From: RI-106 sp964496875
Lineage (GTDB): Bacteria > Cyanobacteriota > Vampirovibrionia > Obscuribacterales > Obscuribacteraceae
Assembly (NCBI GenBank): GCA_964496875.1
Contig: CAZCBH010000005.1
Location: forward strand, 1-64,000
Reading direction: 5' to 3'
Length of the DNA: 64,000 bases
Part shown: one piece after another, positions 1-8,476 of the stretch
How positions within the stretch are numbered: position 1 is the first letter of the stretch
Layout: the number at the start of each line of letters is the position of its first letter
Program-made: the position numbers and the translations under genes
Notes under the pieces: model-generated
What the model was told of the DNA's origin: nothing
Database searches by the model: none
What the model saw: only the letters and a program-made list of their open reading frames with translations

Positions 1-2
1 AA

Positions 3-83
3 ATGTCTGCTGAAGATACCTTTTCTGTGGTGAAGGAACGAATAGACAAGTTCGATTTGTCGCAGACTCACACGCCTGAATAA
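3..83 (+). CDS. 3' end of an unidentified gene (partial)
   Basis: An open frame enters from the left edge and ends with TAA at 81-83. It encodes about 26 visible residues ending in THTPE, too few to identify. An ATG at position 3 is in frame, but whether it is the start cannot be told because the window begins there. It lies in the same frame as the next gene, whose TTG follows the stop directly, so the two are probably co-transcribed. Confidence 0.35.
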   Translation: MSAEDTFSVVKERIDKFDLSQTHTPE

Positions 84-1346
84 TTGCAGAGCTATTTCTA
101 TGATGGAATCTTTGTTTTAGATCATGTCGATTACGAGATGAAGGAGCATGCGTTAGAACGCATACAGAAAGGCATGTGGTCGGAGAACAATCAACACTTT
201 GACCAGGGCGATTTTAACGCTGCTACTGCGGCGCGACGCTTGCAACCTGTTTTAGAAGCCATTCTGCAGCAGCAAGAAAAGGAGCGCTGTTTAATTCGAT
301 TTACGATGTGGAGTTTGTTTTCAGAAGAGCAAAAGGAGTTTTTCTCTCAGTGGGTGAATCAGGCAGAAGCCAATGGCAGCATCTCTGCGGTGACTGCAGC
401 CACGGCACGGATACAGGCGGAATTGTACCCGAAGGAAGATTGGAACTTGGCAAAATCTTTTTGGGAGCCGTTTTTCGATCATCCGAATGATTTGTTGAGA
501 GCCGCTTCTGGTGCGGCATTAGGGGCTATGTGTCTTGATGGCGCTATCAATCTGCCTGAGCTGGGAATGGTCTTGATGGCGGTGAAAGAGCGGGAAATTG
601 CGCGACCTGGATTTGCCGGTGCGTTTCTCGGTCAATTGCAAACGGATTCGGCGGCAATCGCGGAGATAGAGGAGAGCGGCGTCAATTTGTCGGATTGGAT
701 TTTAGAGATCATCTCAAAGCGATCGACAGATGAGCCTTGTGTGCCGTACTACAACGGTATTGATTTTTACGCTCATGAGATTTTGAGTACCAATCCCGAG
801 GCTGTTCGAAAGTTGATTGACTCTGGAGCAGAGTCTGTCGCTGCGATGGCTGCTACAGAAGAAGATCGTTGTATTGATGGCATGCAAGTGCTTCTGGAAG
901 AACTTGCTTTATCGGCTGATGAGTTTGTCTCCCGTATTTGCTGCTGGCACCTTGCTGGCCAATACCGCTTTCTGCATCCAGAAGGTGAGAGACGTGGCTA
1001 TGTTCAACTTGAAGAACGGGAAGATGTTGACATTTTTCTGGTCTTCGATCCAGAAGAGCTTGATGATCGACCCTATGTTGCCACCATTTATCCAAAAGAG
1101 TCCGCTTTAACTGGCTCGACATTTCTGACTGACGGTGTTGCGTGGAAGTGGATCGACAGATTGGTTCCACCGGAACTGAGACCACCAATGAAAGACAACG
1201 ATTGGCCGTATAAGACACCGCAGATTGATTCGGATTCTGCTATGTACGTTTATGGTGCCTGCATTGTCGATTTGTTTGGCGACGCCGAAACGAAGAGGTG
1301 GAGCCATGTTTGGGTGAAGTGGCCACTGCGAAGTTCTGAGTGGTAA
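84..1346 (+). CDS. Hypothetical protein, about 420 aa
   Basis: I do not recognise a family. The protein is acidic and soluble, with no signal peptide or membrane segment. Residues about 40-180 are rich in short amphipathic helices that resemble HEAT-like repeats. The C-terminal part (about 310-420) is rich in Trp, Asp and Pro and looks like a separate beta-rich domain. The start is uncertain: TTG at 84 directly follows the TAA of the upstream frame and has no obvious ribosome binding site, while the first in-frame ATG is at 138 (residue 19). Because the upstream frame is the same, a stop-interrupted longer gene is a second possibility. Confidence 0.6.
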   Translation: MQSYFYDGIFVLDHVDYEMKEHALERIQKGMWSENNQHFDQGDFNAATAARRLQPVLEAILQQQEKERCLIRFTMWSLFSEEQKEFFSQWVNQAEANGSISAVTAATARIQAELYPKEDWNLAKSFWEPFFDHPNDLLRAASGAALGAMCLDGAINLPELGMVLMAVKEREIARPGFAGAFLGQLQTDSAAIAEIEESGVNLSDWILEIISKRSTDEPCVPYYNGIDFYAHEILSTNPEAVRKLIDSGAESVAAMAATEEDRCIDGMQVLLEELALSADEFVSRICCWHLAGQYRFLHPEGERRGYVQLEEREDVDIFLVFDPEELDDRPYVATIYPKESALTGSTFLTDGVAWKWIDRLVPPELRPPMKDNDWPYKTPQIDSDSAMYVYGACIVDLFGDAETKRWSHVWVKWPLRSSEW

Positions 1347-1520
1347 TTGCTTTTAGCGAATATACTTGATGTCTATAGTTGTGCGCTCCGGCGGGTTTGT
1401 GATGCCAGAACTAGATTCAACACCAATCAAAACTTCCTTCTGCGGCATTTGACCTGCCAGCATTTAGAGAAATGATCGGTTTGACTGACGAGCCAGAAAT
1501 TATTGATAGCAATTAGGCGA

Positions 1521-1931
1521 TCATTTTGGCAGAAACAGTGCTGGAGATACCTTGAAATACTCCGCCAGCCGACAAGCTGCGCGCTTACTAAGCCCGCGAT
1601 GACCGCTGAGAAATGCCGAGAGATTTGATTTATACCCGACATATTCGACGAGATCTACCTGAGCTAATCCATTTGATTCCATAAGAAAAGCTAGAGCTTC
1701 TCGCGGCGTCATCTCTTCCGCGAGTTGAGGCAGCCTCTTTTCATACTGCGCGATCAAATCTCCTAGTACTGTCAAATAATCGGCTTCGCTACCACTTAAG
1801 CTGTTCCGGTGGTAAGCAAGTCTCTTCATTACTTTTACTGCTTCTTCGAATTCATCCTTGTCGCGCAAAGGTACAAGGGGAAATTCCTTGACCAGTGCCA
1901 TGTATGCCTTGTCCGCTCTTGCTGTGTTCAT
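1521..1931 (-). CDS. higA: HigA-type antitoxin, HTH/XRE family
   Basis: The product (136 aa from the ATG at 1931) has a helical N-terminal part and, from about residue 75, a helix-turn-helix of the XRE type (motif AQVDLVEYVG, then LSAFLSGHRGLSKRAA). This layout is that of HigA antitoxins, which bind and neutralise HigB and repress their own promoter. The ATG overlaps the TGA of the upstream toxin gene in an ATGA at 1928-1931 and has a GGTGGAAGG sequence before it, so I prefer it to the GTG at 1940. The overlap implies translational coupling, which is usual for such pairs. Confidence 0.85.
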   Translation of the reverse strand: MNTARADKAYMALVKEFPLVPLRDKDEFEEAVKVMKRLAYHRNSLSGSEADYLTVLGDLIAQYEKRLPQLAEEMTPREALAFLMESNGLAQVDLVEYVGYKSNLSAFLSGHRGLSKRAACRLAEYFKVSPALFLPK

Positions 1932-2209
1932 GCCTTCCACCGATCGTATTCTGAGTGCGTCATCACTTCAAGGACATAGACGCGCTGCAAGGTATAGTCA
2001 ATTGAGCTGATGAGCCTGAAGTTGTTGCCTCCAATATCAAAGACAACAAGTTCCTTGACATAATCAGCGCTTCGGAAAGTCTTTCGAACGTCTGCAAATG
2101 TTTTCCATGCGGCTGCATGGGTTACGTTAATCCAGTTTGCCAGCGGTTTGCGCGCGTTTGAATGTCTCTTCGCAAACGAGTGTAGTTCGCTCTCGTTGAT
2201 GATTTCCAA
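1928..2209 (-). CDS. higB: HigB-type mRNA interferase toxin
   Basis: The 93-residue product matches the HigB_toxin family, a RelE-like fold of ribosome-dependent endoribonucleases. Visible features are the N-terminal W-x-N segment (LANWINVTH), the strand VVFDIGGNNFRLI and the C-terminal VYVLEVMTHSEYD, which carry family hallmarks. The start is TTG at 2209 with AAGGTGA just upstream. Toxin first, antitoxin second is the typical HigBA order, and the coding frames overlap by four bases. Two promoter-operator units lie immediately upstream at 2222-2302, consistent with autoregulation by the HigBA complex. Confidence 0.87.
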   Translation of the reverse strand: MEIINESELHSFAKRHSNARKPLANWINVTHAAAWKTFADVRKTFRSADYVKELVVFDIGGNNFRLISSIDYTLQRVYVLEVMTHSEYDRWKA

Positions 2210-2221
2210 TCGATCACCTTT

Positions 2222-2250
2222 AGGTTATCAATTTGATAACCATTTGTCAA
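2222..2250 (-). promoter_or_regulatory. higBA proximal promoter with palindromic operator
   Basis: On the minus strand TTGACA (2245-2250) and TAACCT (2222-2227) are 17 bases apart. The spacer and -10 hold the palindrome GGTTATCAATTTGATAACC at 2223-2241, with 8-base arms around a 3-base centre. A repressor bound here would block RNA polymerase. It lies only 13 bases before the toxin start codon. Confidence 0.75.
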
Positions 2251-2273
2251 GCCGGGCAGCTTCGTCGGTTTTG

Positions 2274-2302
2274 ATGTTATCAGTTTGATAACTGCTGGTC
2301 AA
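2274..2302 (-). promoter_or_regulatory. higBA distal promoter with palindromic operator
   Basis: A second unit has the same design: TTGACC (2297-2302), a 17-base spacer and TAACAT (2274-2279), with the palindrome GTTATCAGTTTGATAAC at 2276-2292. Its centre is 52 bases, close to five helical turns, from the proximal one, which would place two repressors on the same DNA face. Confidence 0.65.
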
Positions 2303-2569
2303 CTTTCGAGCGATAGATTGGTGGTCTAGAGTAATTTTGAGACTAGGGGCTCATTTTGTGGACTTTCACATGTCCATTGGTGGCCAGTAGCGATGTCTTT
2401 TGCGTTCGCAGCTTACCCCCAGTAACAAGCATTGGTTAAAGGATTCAGAAGCATTTTGGTATGAGAAGATTTTTGTCGATGCATAATTTAGGAGAATAGC
2501 TGTCTTCGACGAAGCAAAATAGTAGAATCACCATATATTGCATTCGTTTGGACTACTGATTGAAATAAG
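2303..2569. other. Intergenic region without recognised features
   Basis: Between the distal higBA promoter and the next gene I see no coding frame, repeat or clear promoter. Confidence 0.4.
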
Positions 2570-3301
2570 ATGGCTATTGGATGGTGGCAAAATCTACTTC
2601 GAAAACTGGAGTCAATGATCTCCGGCAAGCTGCCACGAGAACTAATAATGAAGAAGGATCTCGGAACTTCAAACGATGGGTTGAATTTCAAATTGACCAT
2701 AGATTTGACCAGAGAGTCTACACCAAATCTCGGTCTGCCGCCGGAGGCTGTGCCTGGGTTGTCGACCATAAAAGAGCTGGTGCGCGGACTGCGCTATCAA
2801 AGCTTTGATGACTTGATCGGGAAGAAGATCGAAGTCTCGTCGATAGAATCGGCTGCTACCGAAGTCGGTGCGATTATTGAGCAGTATGGTATCAAAATCG
2901 GTCCTGTTGAAAGTCACTTCAGCGAAGGCACCTTTATGAAACATGGACTACTAGATTATTCATATCCGGTGCTAGATTCTCCTGTTAAGGCAGAAAGGCA
3001 GCCTGTGCGATTTCTTAAGGAGATTGGACTTCTGCTCGATAGAGCCGATGTAGACGATGCTATATTTCCGGATGCTGGTCTAGGATTTCTTGAAGAATTG
3101 CTCGAGGAAGTCAGAGCAAATCAGCTTTTGTTCAAGATATTTCTCGATAGTGAGGGAGAATATCGTGGCACCCAGGGACCATATGGAGACAAATGGCGAG
3201 AACTTGATCCTACTCAGTTTTTCCCCTGCCGATTTGTCGTGAGCGATGCCTGTCTTTCAAACTGCAGCTCAATCTGGTTGACCAAACACTTCTACTTATA
3301 G
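2570..3301 (+). CDS. Hypothetical protein, 243 aa
   Basis: No family recognised. The product is acidic and apparently cytoplasmic, with a central stretch rich in Leu, Glu and Asp (about residues 145-195) and no membrane segment. ATG at 2570 has no good ribosome binding site, and later in-frame ATGs exist (M16, M26), so the start is unsure. It stands alone between higBA and a low-complexity gene. It could be an accessory gene, perhaps acquired, but nothing in the sequence proves this. Confidence 0.5.
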   Translation: MAIGWWQNLLRKLESMISGKLPRELIMKKDLGTSNDGLNFKLTIDLTRESTPNLGLPPEAVPGLSTIKELVRGLRYQSFDDLIGKKIEVSSIESAATEVGAIIEQYGIKIGPVESHFSEGTFMKHGLLDYSYPVLDSPVKAERQPVRFLKEIGLLLDRADVDDAIFPDAGLGFLEELLEEVRANQLLFKIFLDSEGEYRGTQGPYGDKWRELDPTQFFPCRFVVSDACLSNCSSIWLTKHFYL

Positions 3302-3439
3302 ATTGGTCGCTGTCAAGCAATTTCCCAGGATTTTTCACGTCACGCGAAAGTCACGGCGTCAAAATAAATTCAGACTCGTTCCGGAAGAGCGAGACAGAAT
3401 CCGGGAAATCACAGTTTCTATTCCAGGGAGGATAGGCCC

Positions 3440-4063
3440 ATGATGGAGCAATACGAAGCAACCGCCACCAGAGAAGTTTCCGGTTCTAGCAGCACCAGTA
3501 GATTTCAATCCTATGTAGAAGGAATCAATTCCTTGACCAATAGTGACAGCAGTCACAACAGCGCTAGCACCAAAGAAATACTTCCCGGTCTTACTATAGA
3601 GAAAGATGTAGCACCGCTGGGTGCCGGAAACGATGTTAACGTCAATATTGGTTCTGGCACTAATTGCGAAGCACTGCAAGAACTCGTCGAGAACGGCAAA
3701 AAGATCCATATTACCGGCGAGTGTGCAGAAGGCGGCAAGCCAGCCGATATCGGAGCGCCGGGCAAGCCAAAGCCGACTGAGGGCAGTAAACCTGGTAAAC
3801 CTGTTAAACCTGGCCGTGTCGATTCGAACGGCGACAATTCGAGCACTGCAGGCAATGGAGACAATGGAGATACCGGCAATGTTGGCGGAGCTAATATCGA
3901 CTGCGAGAAGCCGCTGCCTCCGAAGCTACCTCAAAAAGGTGATAAGCCGAGCTTGCAAGTACCGGAAGGCTCAATGAGTGTGGAAGATTCTAAGAAAGCG
4001 GAGCAAGATTGGATCAAGAAAAAATTCGAACAAGTCCGCCCCTTGGAGAAAGACTCGAACTAA
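3440..4063 (+). CDS. Hypothetical low-complexity Gly/Pro/Lys/Asn-rich protein
   Basis: ATG at 3440 is preceded by a strong AGGGAGG at 3425-3431, which supports the 207-residue frame. The N-terminal 50 residues are Ser/Thr-rich. The middle (about 100-155) is disordered and repetitive, with several GKP units and N-G-D tracts. The tail is charged and ends in predicted helix. Three Cys residues lie between about 74 and 155. There is no signal peptide. Function is unknown; composition suggests a linker or surface/structural role, but this is a guess. Confidence 0.6.
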   Translation: MMEQYEATATREVSGSSSTSRFQSYVEGINSLTNSDSSHNSASTKEILPGLTIEKDVAPLGAGNDVNVNIGSGTNCEALQELVENGKKIHITGECAEGGKPADIGAPGKPKPTEGSKPGKPVKPGRVDSNGDNSSTAGNGDNGDTGNVGGANIDCEKPLPPKLPQKGDKPSLQVPEGSMSVEDSKKAEQDWIKKKFEQVRPLEKDSN

Positions 4064-4131
4064 TAGTTTCCCCCGGCTTCCTGGGGCGCGAGCGCGGTCG
4101 TCTCCAGGCAAGTGATTCAGTGTAGGATGGG

Positions 4132-4165
4132 TATAATGTGCTTCTAACTAGTTTGGAAGCACATT
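4132..4165 (+). promoter_or_regulatory. Candidate promoter -10 with perfect inverted repeat before the kinase pair
   Basis: TATAAT at 4132-4137 is a consensus -10, though no good -35 is seen. A perfect 10-base inverted repeat starts inside it: AATGTGCTTC (4135-4144) and GAAGCACATT (4156-4165), with an 11-base loop. It ends 14 bases before the kinase ATG. It could be an operator or a hairpin in the 5' leader. Confidence 0.5.
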
Positions 4166-4179
4166 AGCCTTTTATCGGC

Positions 4180-5970
4180 ATGAAGCATCGCCTTACCAGA
4201 AAACTTTTCCTGATCGTAGCCATACCCCTTATCTTCGAACTGGCGCTTTTCTCTGCTTGCGCTCTGATGCTCAACCTGGCTGAGCAGGAGCGTCAGAACG
4301 AGTCGGCGGTCATAGAGGTGATTTCGAAATTGGCACCGGTGCTGGTGTCTTCGGTTAGGAGTGTCTTTCAGTCTGTGAGTGCTGTTGTCAACGACGATGC
4401 GAATTGCAGAGCAGAAGTCGCTGAAGAGAAACAGCTGGTTGCTGAGAGACTTCAATCTTTGCGTCAGGTCAGCGCCCGATACAATGAATTTGAGGGGGGA
4501 ACGCTGGCCTTCTGCAAGAATGCCGAAGAGCTTTTTCGGCTGACCGACGAGGTCGTGCAGACTAAGAAGGAGGGTGATGCAGGCAAACAGGCGCTTCTCG
4601 ACCTGAAAGAAGTAGTCAATAAAGTCGATGACTCCGGTTCTATGATTCTCAAAGACCTCGCTTTGCGTAGACAAGAGCTGATGAAGAGTGATGAGAGCGT
4701 CAGGCAGTTGATTCACAAAGTTTTGTGGTTGGGATTTGGCGCCAGTCTTTTTGTGGCTTTTCTTGGAATGTGGGCTTTTCATATTCTGGTGGCTTCACCG
4801 CTCAATGATCTGGCGCGGCGCTCTTCTGTTCTTGCTTCTGGTGGTAAGGTCGCTCCGGCTCGTCATGCCGACAATGAAATTGGAGATTTGAGCGCCGCTT
4901 TCGACGCCATGGCAGAAGAGCTGGAGAGAAGCAGAAGGGTTGAGGTGGCTATCTTCGAGAATTCCGCAGATGTGATCTGTACCCTTGATAGTGATTTTAA
5001 TTTAGTTGCCGCAAATACGGCCCTGGAGAAATTGTTCGGGTTCAGGCGTCAGGGCTTGATTGGTTTCAGTTTCTTCAAGCTTGTACCGGATCAGGACGTC
5101 GAGTGGGTGCGGAAACGCTTAAAAGAGCTTGGTGCTACTTCGGGCAGCAGCTCTTTCGAGTCCGGTATGCTCACTGCCAGTGGTAGCATCATAGATGTGA
5201 TTCTATCCGTGAGATGGTCCGCCAGCGATCGGCTTTATTTTTGCTGTATTCACGATATAGAGTATCGCAAGCAGACCGAGCGACTGGGTAGAGGACTGCG
5301 CACTATTCTTGCCAGAGACTTGAGGCGTAAACTGGAGGAAGCCCACGGGGTCGTTAGTTCTTTTGATGAGATGAAGGTTGGAAATGCTGCGAAAGTGAAA
5401 CAGTTAGAGAGCAATCTCGGTCGTCTTATGCCCATGCTGGACAACCTCACCGATACCATGGACTCGAAGGCTCGGGGCTTTGCATTGGTCAGAGAAGAGG
5501 TCGAGGCGAAAAGTATTGTCGAAGCCTGCAAACTCGCCCTGGTAGATCTTTTTGAACAGAAAACTTTAGAGATAGTCGATTCTATCGAGAACCCGAATCT
5601 ATCTGTCTTAGCCGATAGAGATCAGATAGAGCGGGTGCTCATGAATATTCTATCCAATGCCAGTAAGGTATCTCCACTGTCAGGGACTATTTCGATTTCG
5701 GTAACCGCTTCAGCTTCCAATGCAGGTGCCAATATTATTCGCTTCGAGGTGTCCGATCAGGGACCTGGTATTCTGCCGAGTCAAAAGCAGCAACTTTTCG
5801 AGCAATTCTCCCAGCCTAGAGTGGTGCAATCCTCGGAGGGCAGGGGATCCGGACTGGGTTTGTATAGTGCTCGAAATATCATAGAAGAGCACGGTGGGCA
5901 AATTGGTGTCATTAGTGATGGCGCCTCCGGCTCTACTTTCTGGTTCTCATTGCCGGGGGCGGGCTCATGA
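4180..5970 (+). CDS. Sensor kinase with intact ATPase domain but no phospho-acceptor His
   Basis: The 596-residue membrane protein has one helix at about 9-31, an extracytoplasmic helical sensor region (about 32-178), a second helix (about 180-205), HAMP (206-253), a PAS domain (about 254-365), a DHp-like region and a HATPase_c domain. ATP-binding motifs are complete: N box with N489 and N493, G1 DQGPG (526-530), G2 GRGSGLGL (554-561). The H-box is not: where kinases have SHELRTPL or SHDLRSPL, this one reads ARDLRRKL, with R379 (codon AGA, 5314-5316) replacing His. It should bind ATP but cannot autophosphorylate at the usual site. It overlaps the next kinase gene by four bases (ATGA, 5967-5970), which implies coupled synthesis. 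Confidence 0.9.
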   Translation: MKHRLTRKLFLIVAIPLIFELALFSACALMLNLAEQERQNESAVIEVISKLAPVLVSSVRSVFQSVSAVVNDDANCRAEVAEEKQLVAERLQSLRQVSARYNEFEGGTLAFCKNAEELFRLTDEVVQTKKEGDAGKQALLDLKEVVNKVDDSGSMILKDLALRRQELMKSDESVRQLIHKVLWLGFGASLFVAFLGMWAFHILVASPLNDLARRSSVLASGGKVAPARHADNEIGDLSAAFDAMAEELERSRRVEVAIFENSADVICTLDSDFNLVAANTALEKLFGFRRQGLIGFSFFKLVPDQDVEWVRKRLKELGATSGSSSFESGMLTASGSIIDVILSVRWSASDRLYFCCIHDIEYRKQTERLGRGLRTILARDLRRKLEEAHGVVSSFDEMKVGNAAKVKQLESNLGRLMPMLDNLTDTMDSKARGFALVREEVEAKSIVEACKLALVDLFEQKTLEIVDSIENPNLSVLADRDQIERVLMNILSNASKVSPLSGTISISVTASASNAGANIIRFEVSDQGPGILPSQKQQLFEQFSQPRVVQSSEGRGSGLGLYSARNIIEEHGGQIGVISDGASGSTFWFSLPGAGS

Positions 5971-7727
5971 AGTATACCGAGTCACTGGCTTTTCGGATAG
6001 CGCTGATGCTTTGTATTCCTGTTTTCTTCGAGTTGACGGTTATAGGTGCCTCGATGCATCTACTCGGAAAGATCGATAGAGCAAGAGAAGAGAGAAGGCA
6101 GGTGGGTGAGATTATGGCTGTTTACACAGAGTTCATGTCCCGCACTATCAAAGAGTACGCCAAGTTTGCCGGTGGGGTGGACAAAAAGGATAGACGAACT
6201 CGCTGGGAGGTCAACGGCTATATTCGAACGACCCAGAAGTTCATCGATAAGTTTCGTGATAGCTGGGTCGCAGCGGGTTTTGAGCTGGCTGAAATCGAAC
6301 AGAGTCGCATTACGGCAAACCGCAATATGTCACCACCGAAGCGAGTATATACCTATGATCGTTTTAGAGAGCAGCTTAAGAAAAGAGAGTTGTTCATGAA
6401 CGTCATCTATTCCATTGAAAAGGCAGTACGAAAGAGGATAGCCGTGTTGGCGGAGAGGGAAGCAAAAGAGAAAGACCTATACTGGAAGATGAATCTGCTT
6501 CTGCTTTGCGCACTGGCGGCCAGTCTGGTTCTGACCCTTGGTCTTTCCCGGGCGATAAGCCAGGTGATTCTCGAGAGGCTATCGGTCTTACATACCAATA
6601 TAGGGCTTCTTGCCCAGAATAAGGAGCTTCTTCCCCCCTTGAGAGGCGAAGACGAGATAGCCAAGCTGGATGCCAACTTTCACTCTATGGCAGAGTCCGT
6701 TCAATTGGCAAGAAACAGAGATCGCATGATACTGGATAATTCTCTCGATGTTATCTGTGCTCTCGATGGCGAGTTGATCTTTAGAAGAGTAGGTAGCGTC
6801 TGCGAAAAGGTCTGGGGAGTGGATGAAGCTACTCTGCTTGGGCAGCCGCTCTCTGATATTATCGCTGCCGAATCGCAGGTCGAGACTGTCGATAAGTTCG
6901 ATTCGGCTCGTTCATTAAATACGGTGGCGCAGTTCGACAATCGAATTGTGAGTATGGGTGGTGATATCATACCGTCTTCCTGGTCGGTAAAATGGTCGGA
7001 AGAAGAGCAGCTGTTCATATGTGTCGTTCACGACAATAGAGAGCGATTGAGGGCAGAAGAAGAGCGTCAGGAGCTTCTTGCCGTGGTCAGCCATGATCTG
7101 AGAAGTCCGCTTACCACAGCCAGGCTCTCTCTCTCTTCGTTGCTTCAGGATGATAGCGAACTCGATGTTGATTCGCAAAAAAGTCTGACCAGGGTAAGCC
7201 ATTCTATCGAGCATATTATTGGAGTCACCAACGATCTTATCGATCTGATGCGGGTGCAGCAGGACCGCATTGATCTCGACCTGAAGCTAACTAAAGTCGG
7301 TCAGTTCACCCGGCTTTTAGACGAATATCTGGATGATCATACGGTTCCCCATCGCTTTGCCATTGCTTGCCGGGCAGAGCACTATCTAACCCTGGATGAA
7401 GAGTTTGTGCCCCGGGTTATTCTGGCTCTCGCCAGGCATATTCATCTCTCTTGCCCTGATCGTATGGTCGAGATTGGCGTCGCCGCATCTTCGGGCGTCG
7501 AGGCGCTTTCAATACACTTCAGGATAGAGCCCGCCGAGGTGTTGAGCCAAGAGTCTCTGGTCTTCATGCCGGAGTCCGATGAAGCCAGGCGCATTAGCTG
7601 GGAGGTATCACTTGCTCTATGCAATGAGATAGCCAGAAGGTTGAAAGGCGACATAGCCACATCCTGGACAGCTTCCGGGGCTCCGGTGTGCGAGTTGATT
7701 CTGCCTGTTGTGGAACTGGATGGTTGA
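5967..7727 (+). CDS. Sensor kinase with H-box but degenerate ATPase domain
   Basis: The 586-residue product repeats the architecture of its neighbour: helix (about 9-33), helical sensor region, second helix (about 173-195), HAMP-like segment, PAS (about 252-355), DHp and a C-terminal domain. The H-box VVSHDLRSPL is intact with H376 (CAT at 7092-7094). The ATPase domain is aligned but dead-looking: the N-box Asn residues are A487 and H491, the G1 motif is EPAEVLS (521-527), and the G2 glycines are gone (about 541-551). It should accept but not donate phosphate. Together with the upstream kinase it makes one full set of motifs, so I infer a heterodimer acting in trans on the regulator at 7797. 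Confidence 0.9.
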   Translation: MKYTESLAFRIALMLCIPVFFELTVIGASMHLLGKIDRAREERRQVGEIMAVYTEFMSRTIKEYAKFAGGVDKKDRRTRWEVNGYIRTTQKFIDKFRDSWVAAGFELAEIEQSRITANRNMSPPKRVYTYDRFREQLKKRELFMNVIYSIEKAVRKRIAVLAEREAKEKDLYWKMNLLLLCALAASLVLTLGLSRAISQVILERLSVLHTNIGLLAQNKELLPPLRGEDEIAKLDANFHSMAESVQLARNRDRMILDNSLDVICALDGELIFRRVGSVCEKVWGVDEATLLGQPLSDIIAAESQVETVDKFDSARSLNTVAQFDNRIVSMGGDIIPSSWSVKWSEEEQLFICVVHDNRERLRAEEERQELLAVVSHDLRSPLTTARLSLSSLLQDDSELDVDSQKSLTRVSHSIEHIIGVTNDLIDLMRVQQDRIDLDLKLTKVGQFTRLLDEYLDDHTVPHRFAIACRAEHYLTLDEEFVPRVILALARHIHLSCPDRMVEIGVAASSGVEALSIHFRIEPAEVLSQESLVFMPESDEARRISWEVSLALCNEIARRLKGDIATSWTASGAPVCELILPVVELDG

Positions 7728-7796
7728 TGTCCGGTTCGGATCTCAGTAGGCTAAAATGAGTTTTCGTGGACGGCGTCAGTATATTCGGGATGGACT

Positions 7797-8471
7797 ATGG
7801 CCAAACTGCTGGTGGTAGAAGACGATGAGAACCTGGTCAAGGAGCTGGAGGAGCTTCTGGGCAAGGAGCAACATGTGGTGGACACCGCCCAGGATGGCAT
7901 CTCGGCAAAAGAGATGCTCCAGAATTTTGTCTATGAGCTGGTGGTTCTCGATGTCAATATCCCCGAGATGAACGGTATCGATCTCTGTGCCTGGTTCAGA
8001 AAGACTGGTGGGGCGACGCCTGTATTGATGCTGACCGGGATGTCTTCTATTTCGGATAAGGAAAAAGGGCTTGATTCGGGAGCCGATGATTATCTCACCA
8101 AGCCTTTCAGTGCCCGGGAACTCATGGCGCGAATTCGGGCTCTATTAAGGCGTTCTCCTGTTCTGTCGTCAGGTCAGCTTCGTCATCGCGATCTGGTGGT
8201 GGAGCTCTCCACCAAGACCGTTTTACGAGGTGGTGAAGAGATCAGGCTCTGGGCACGAGAGTACGATGTCCTGGTCTTTCTTTTGAAGAACGTCAATCAT
8301 ATCTTCGATGCCGATGCCCTTATCGCAAGGGTCTGGCCGATGGAATCGGAGGTCTCGCCCGAGGCGATTCGCCAGTGTGTCCGGCGGCTGCGCGAGAAAG
8401 TCGATCAAGAAGGCGAGCCCTCTTACATAACCACGATCAAGGGCTTCGGATATACCATAAAAGAAGACTGA
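7797..8471 (+). CDS. OmpR/PhoB-family response regulator
   Basis: The 224-residue product has a receiver domain (1-115) with the acidic pocket E8-D9-D10, phospho-acceptor D52 in VVLDVNIPEMNG, Thr in MLTG and Lys in LTKPFS. A winged-helix DNA-binding domain follows (about 128-223), ending in the typical ITTIKGFGYTI. It lies 69 bases after the kinase pair on the same strand, so it is the likely target of their phosphorelay and probably a transcription factor. It converges with the gene at 8477. Confidence 0.93.
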   Translation: MAKLLVVEDDENLVKELEELLGKEQHVVDTAQDGISAKEMLQNFVYELVVLDVNIPEMNGIDLCAWFRKTGGATPVLMLTGMSSISDKEKGLDSGADDYLTKPFSARELMARIRALLRRSPVLSSGQLRHRDLVVELSTKTVLRGGEEIRLWAREYDVLVFLLKNVNHIFDADALIARVWPMESEVSPEAIRQCVRRLREKVDQEGEPSYITTIKGFGYTIKED

Positions 8472-8476
8472 ATCGC

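Noticed and set aside
4064..4110. Terminator after the low-complexity gene
   Set aside because: The CCCC/GGGG pairing is short and no T-tract follows.
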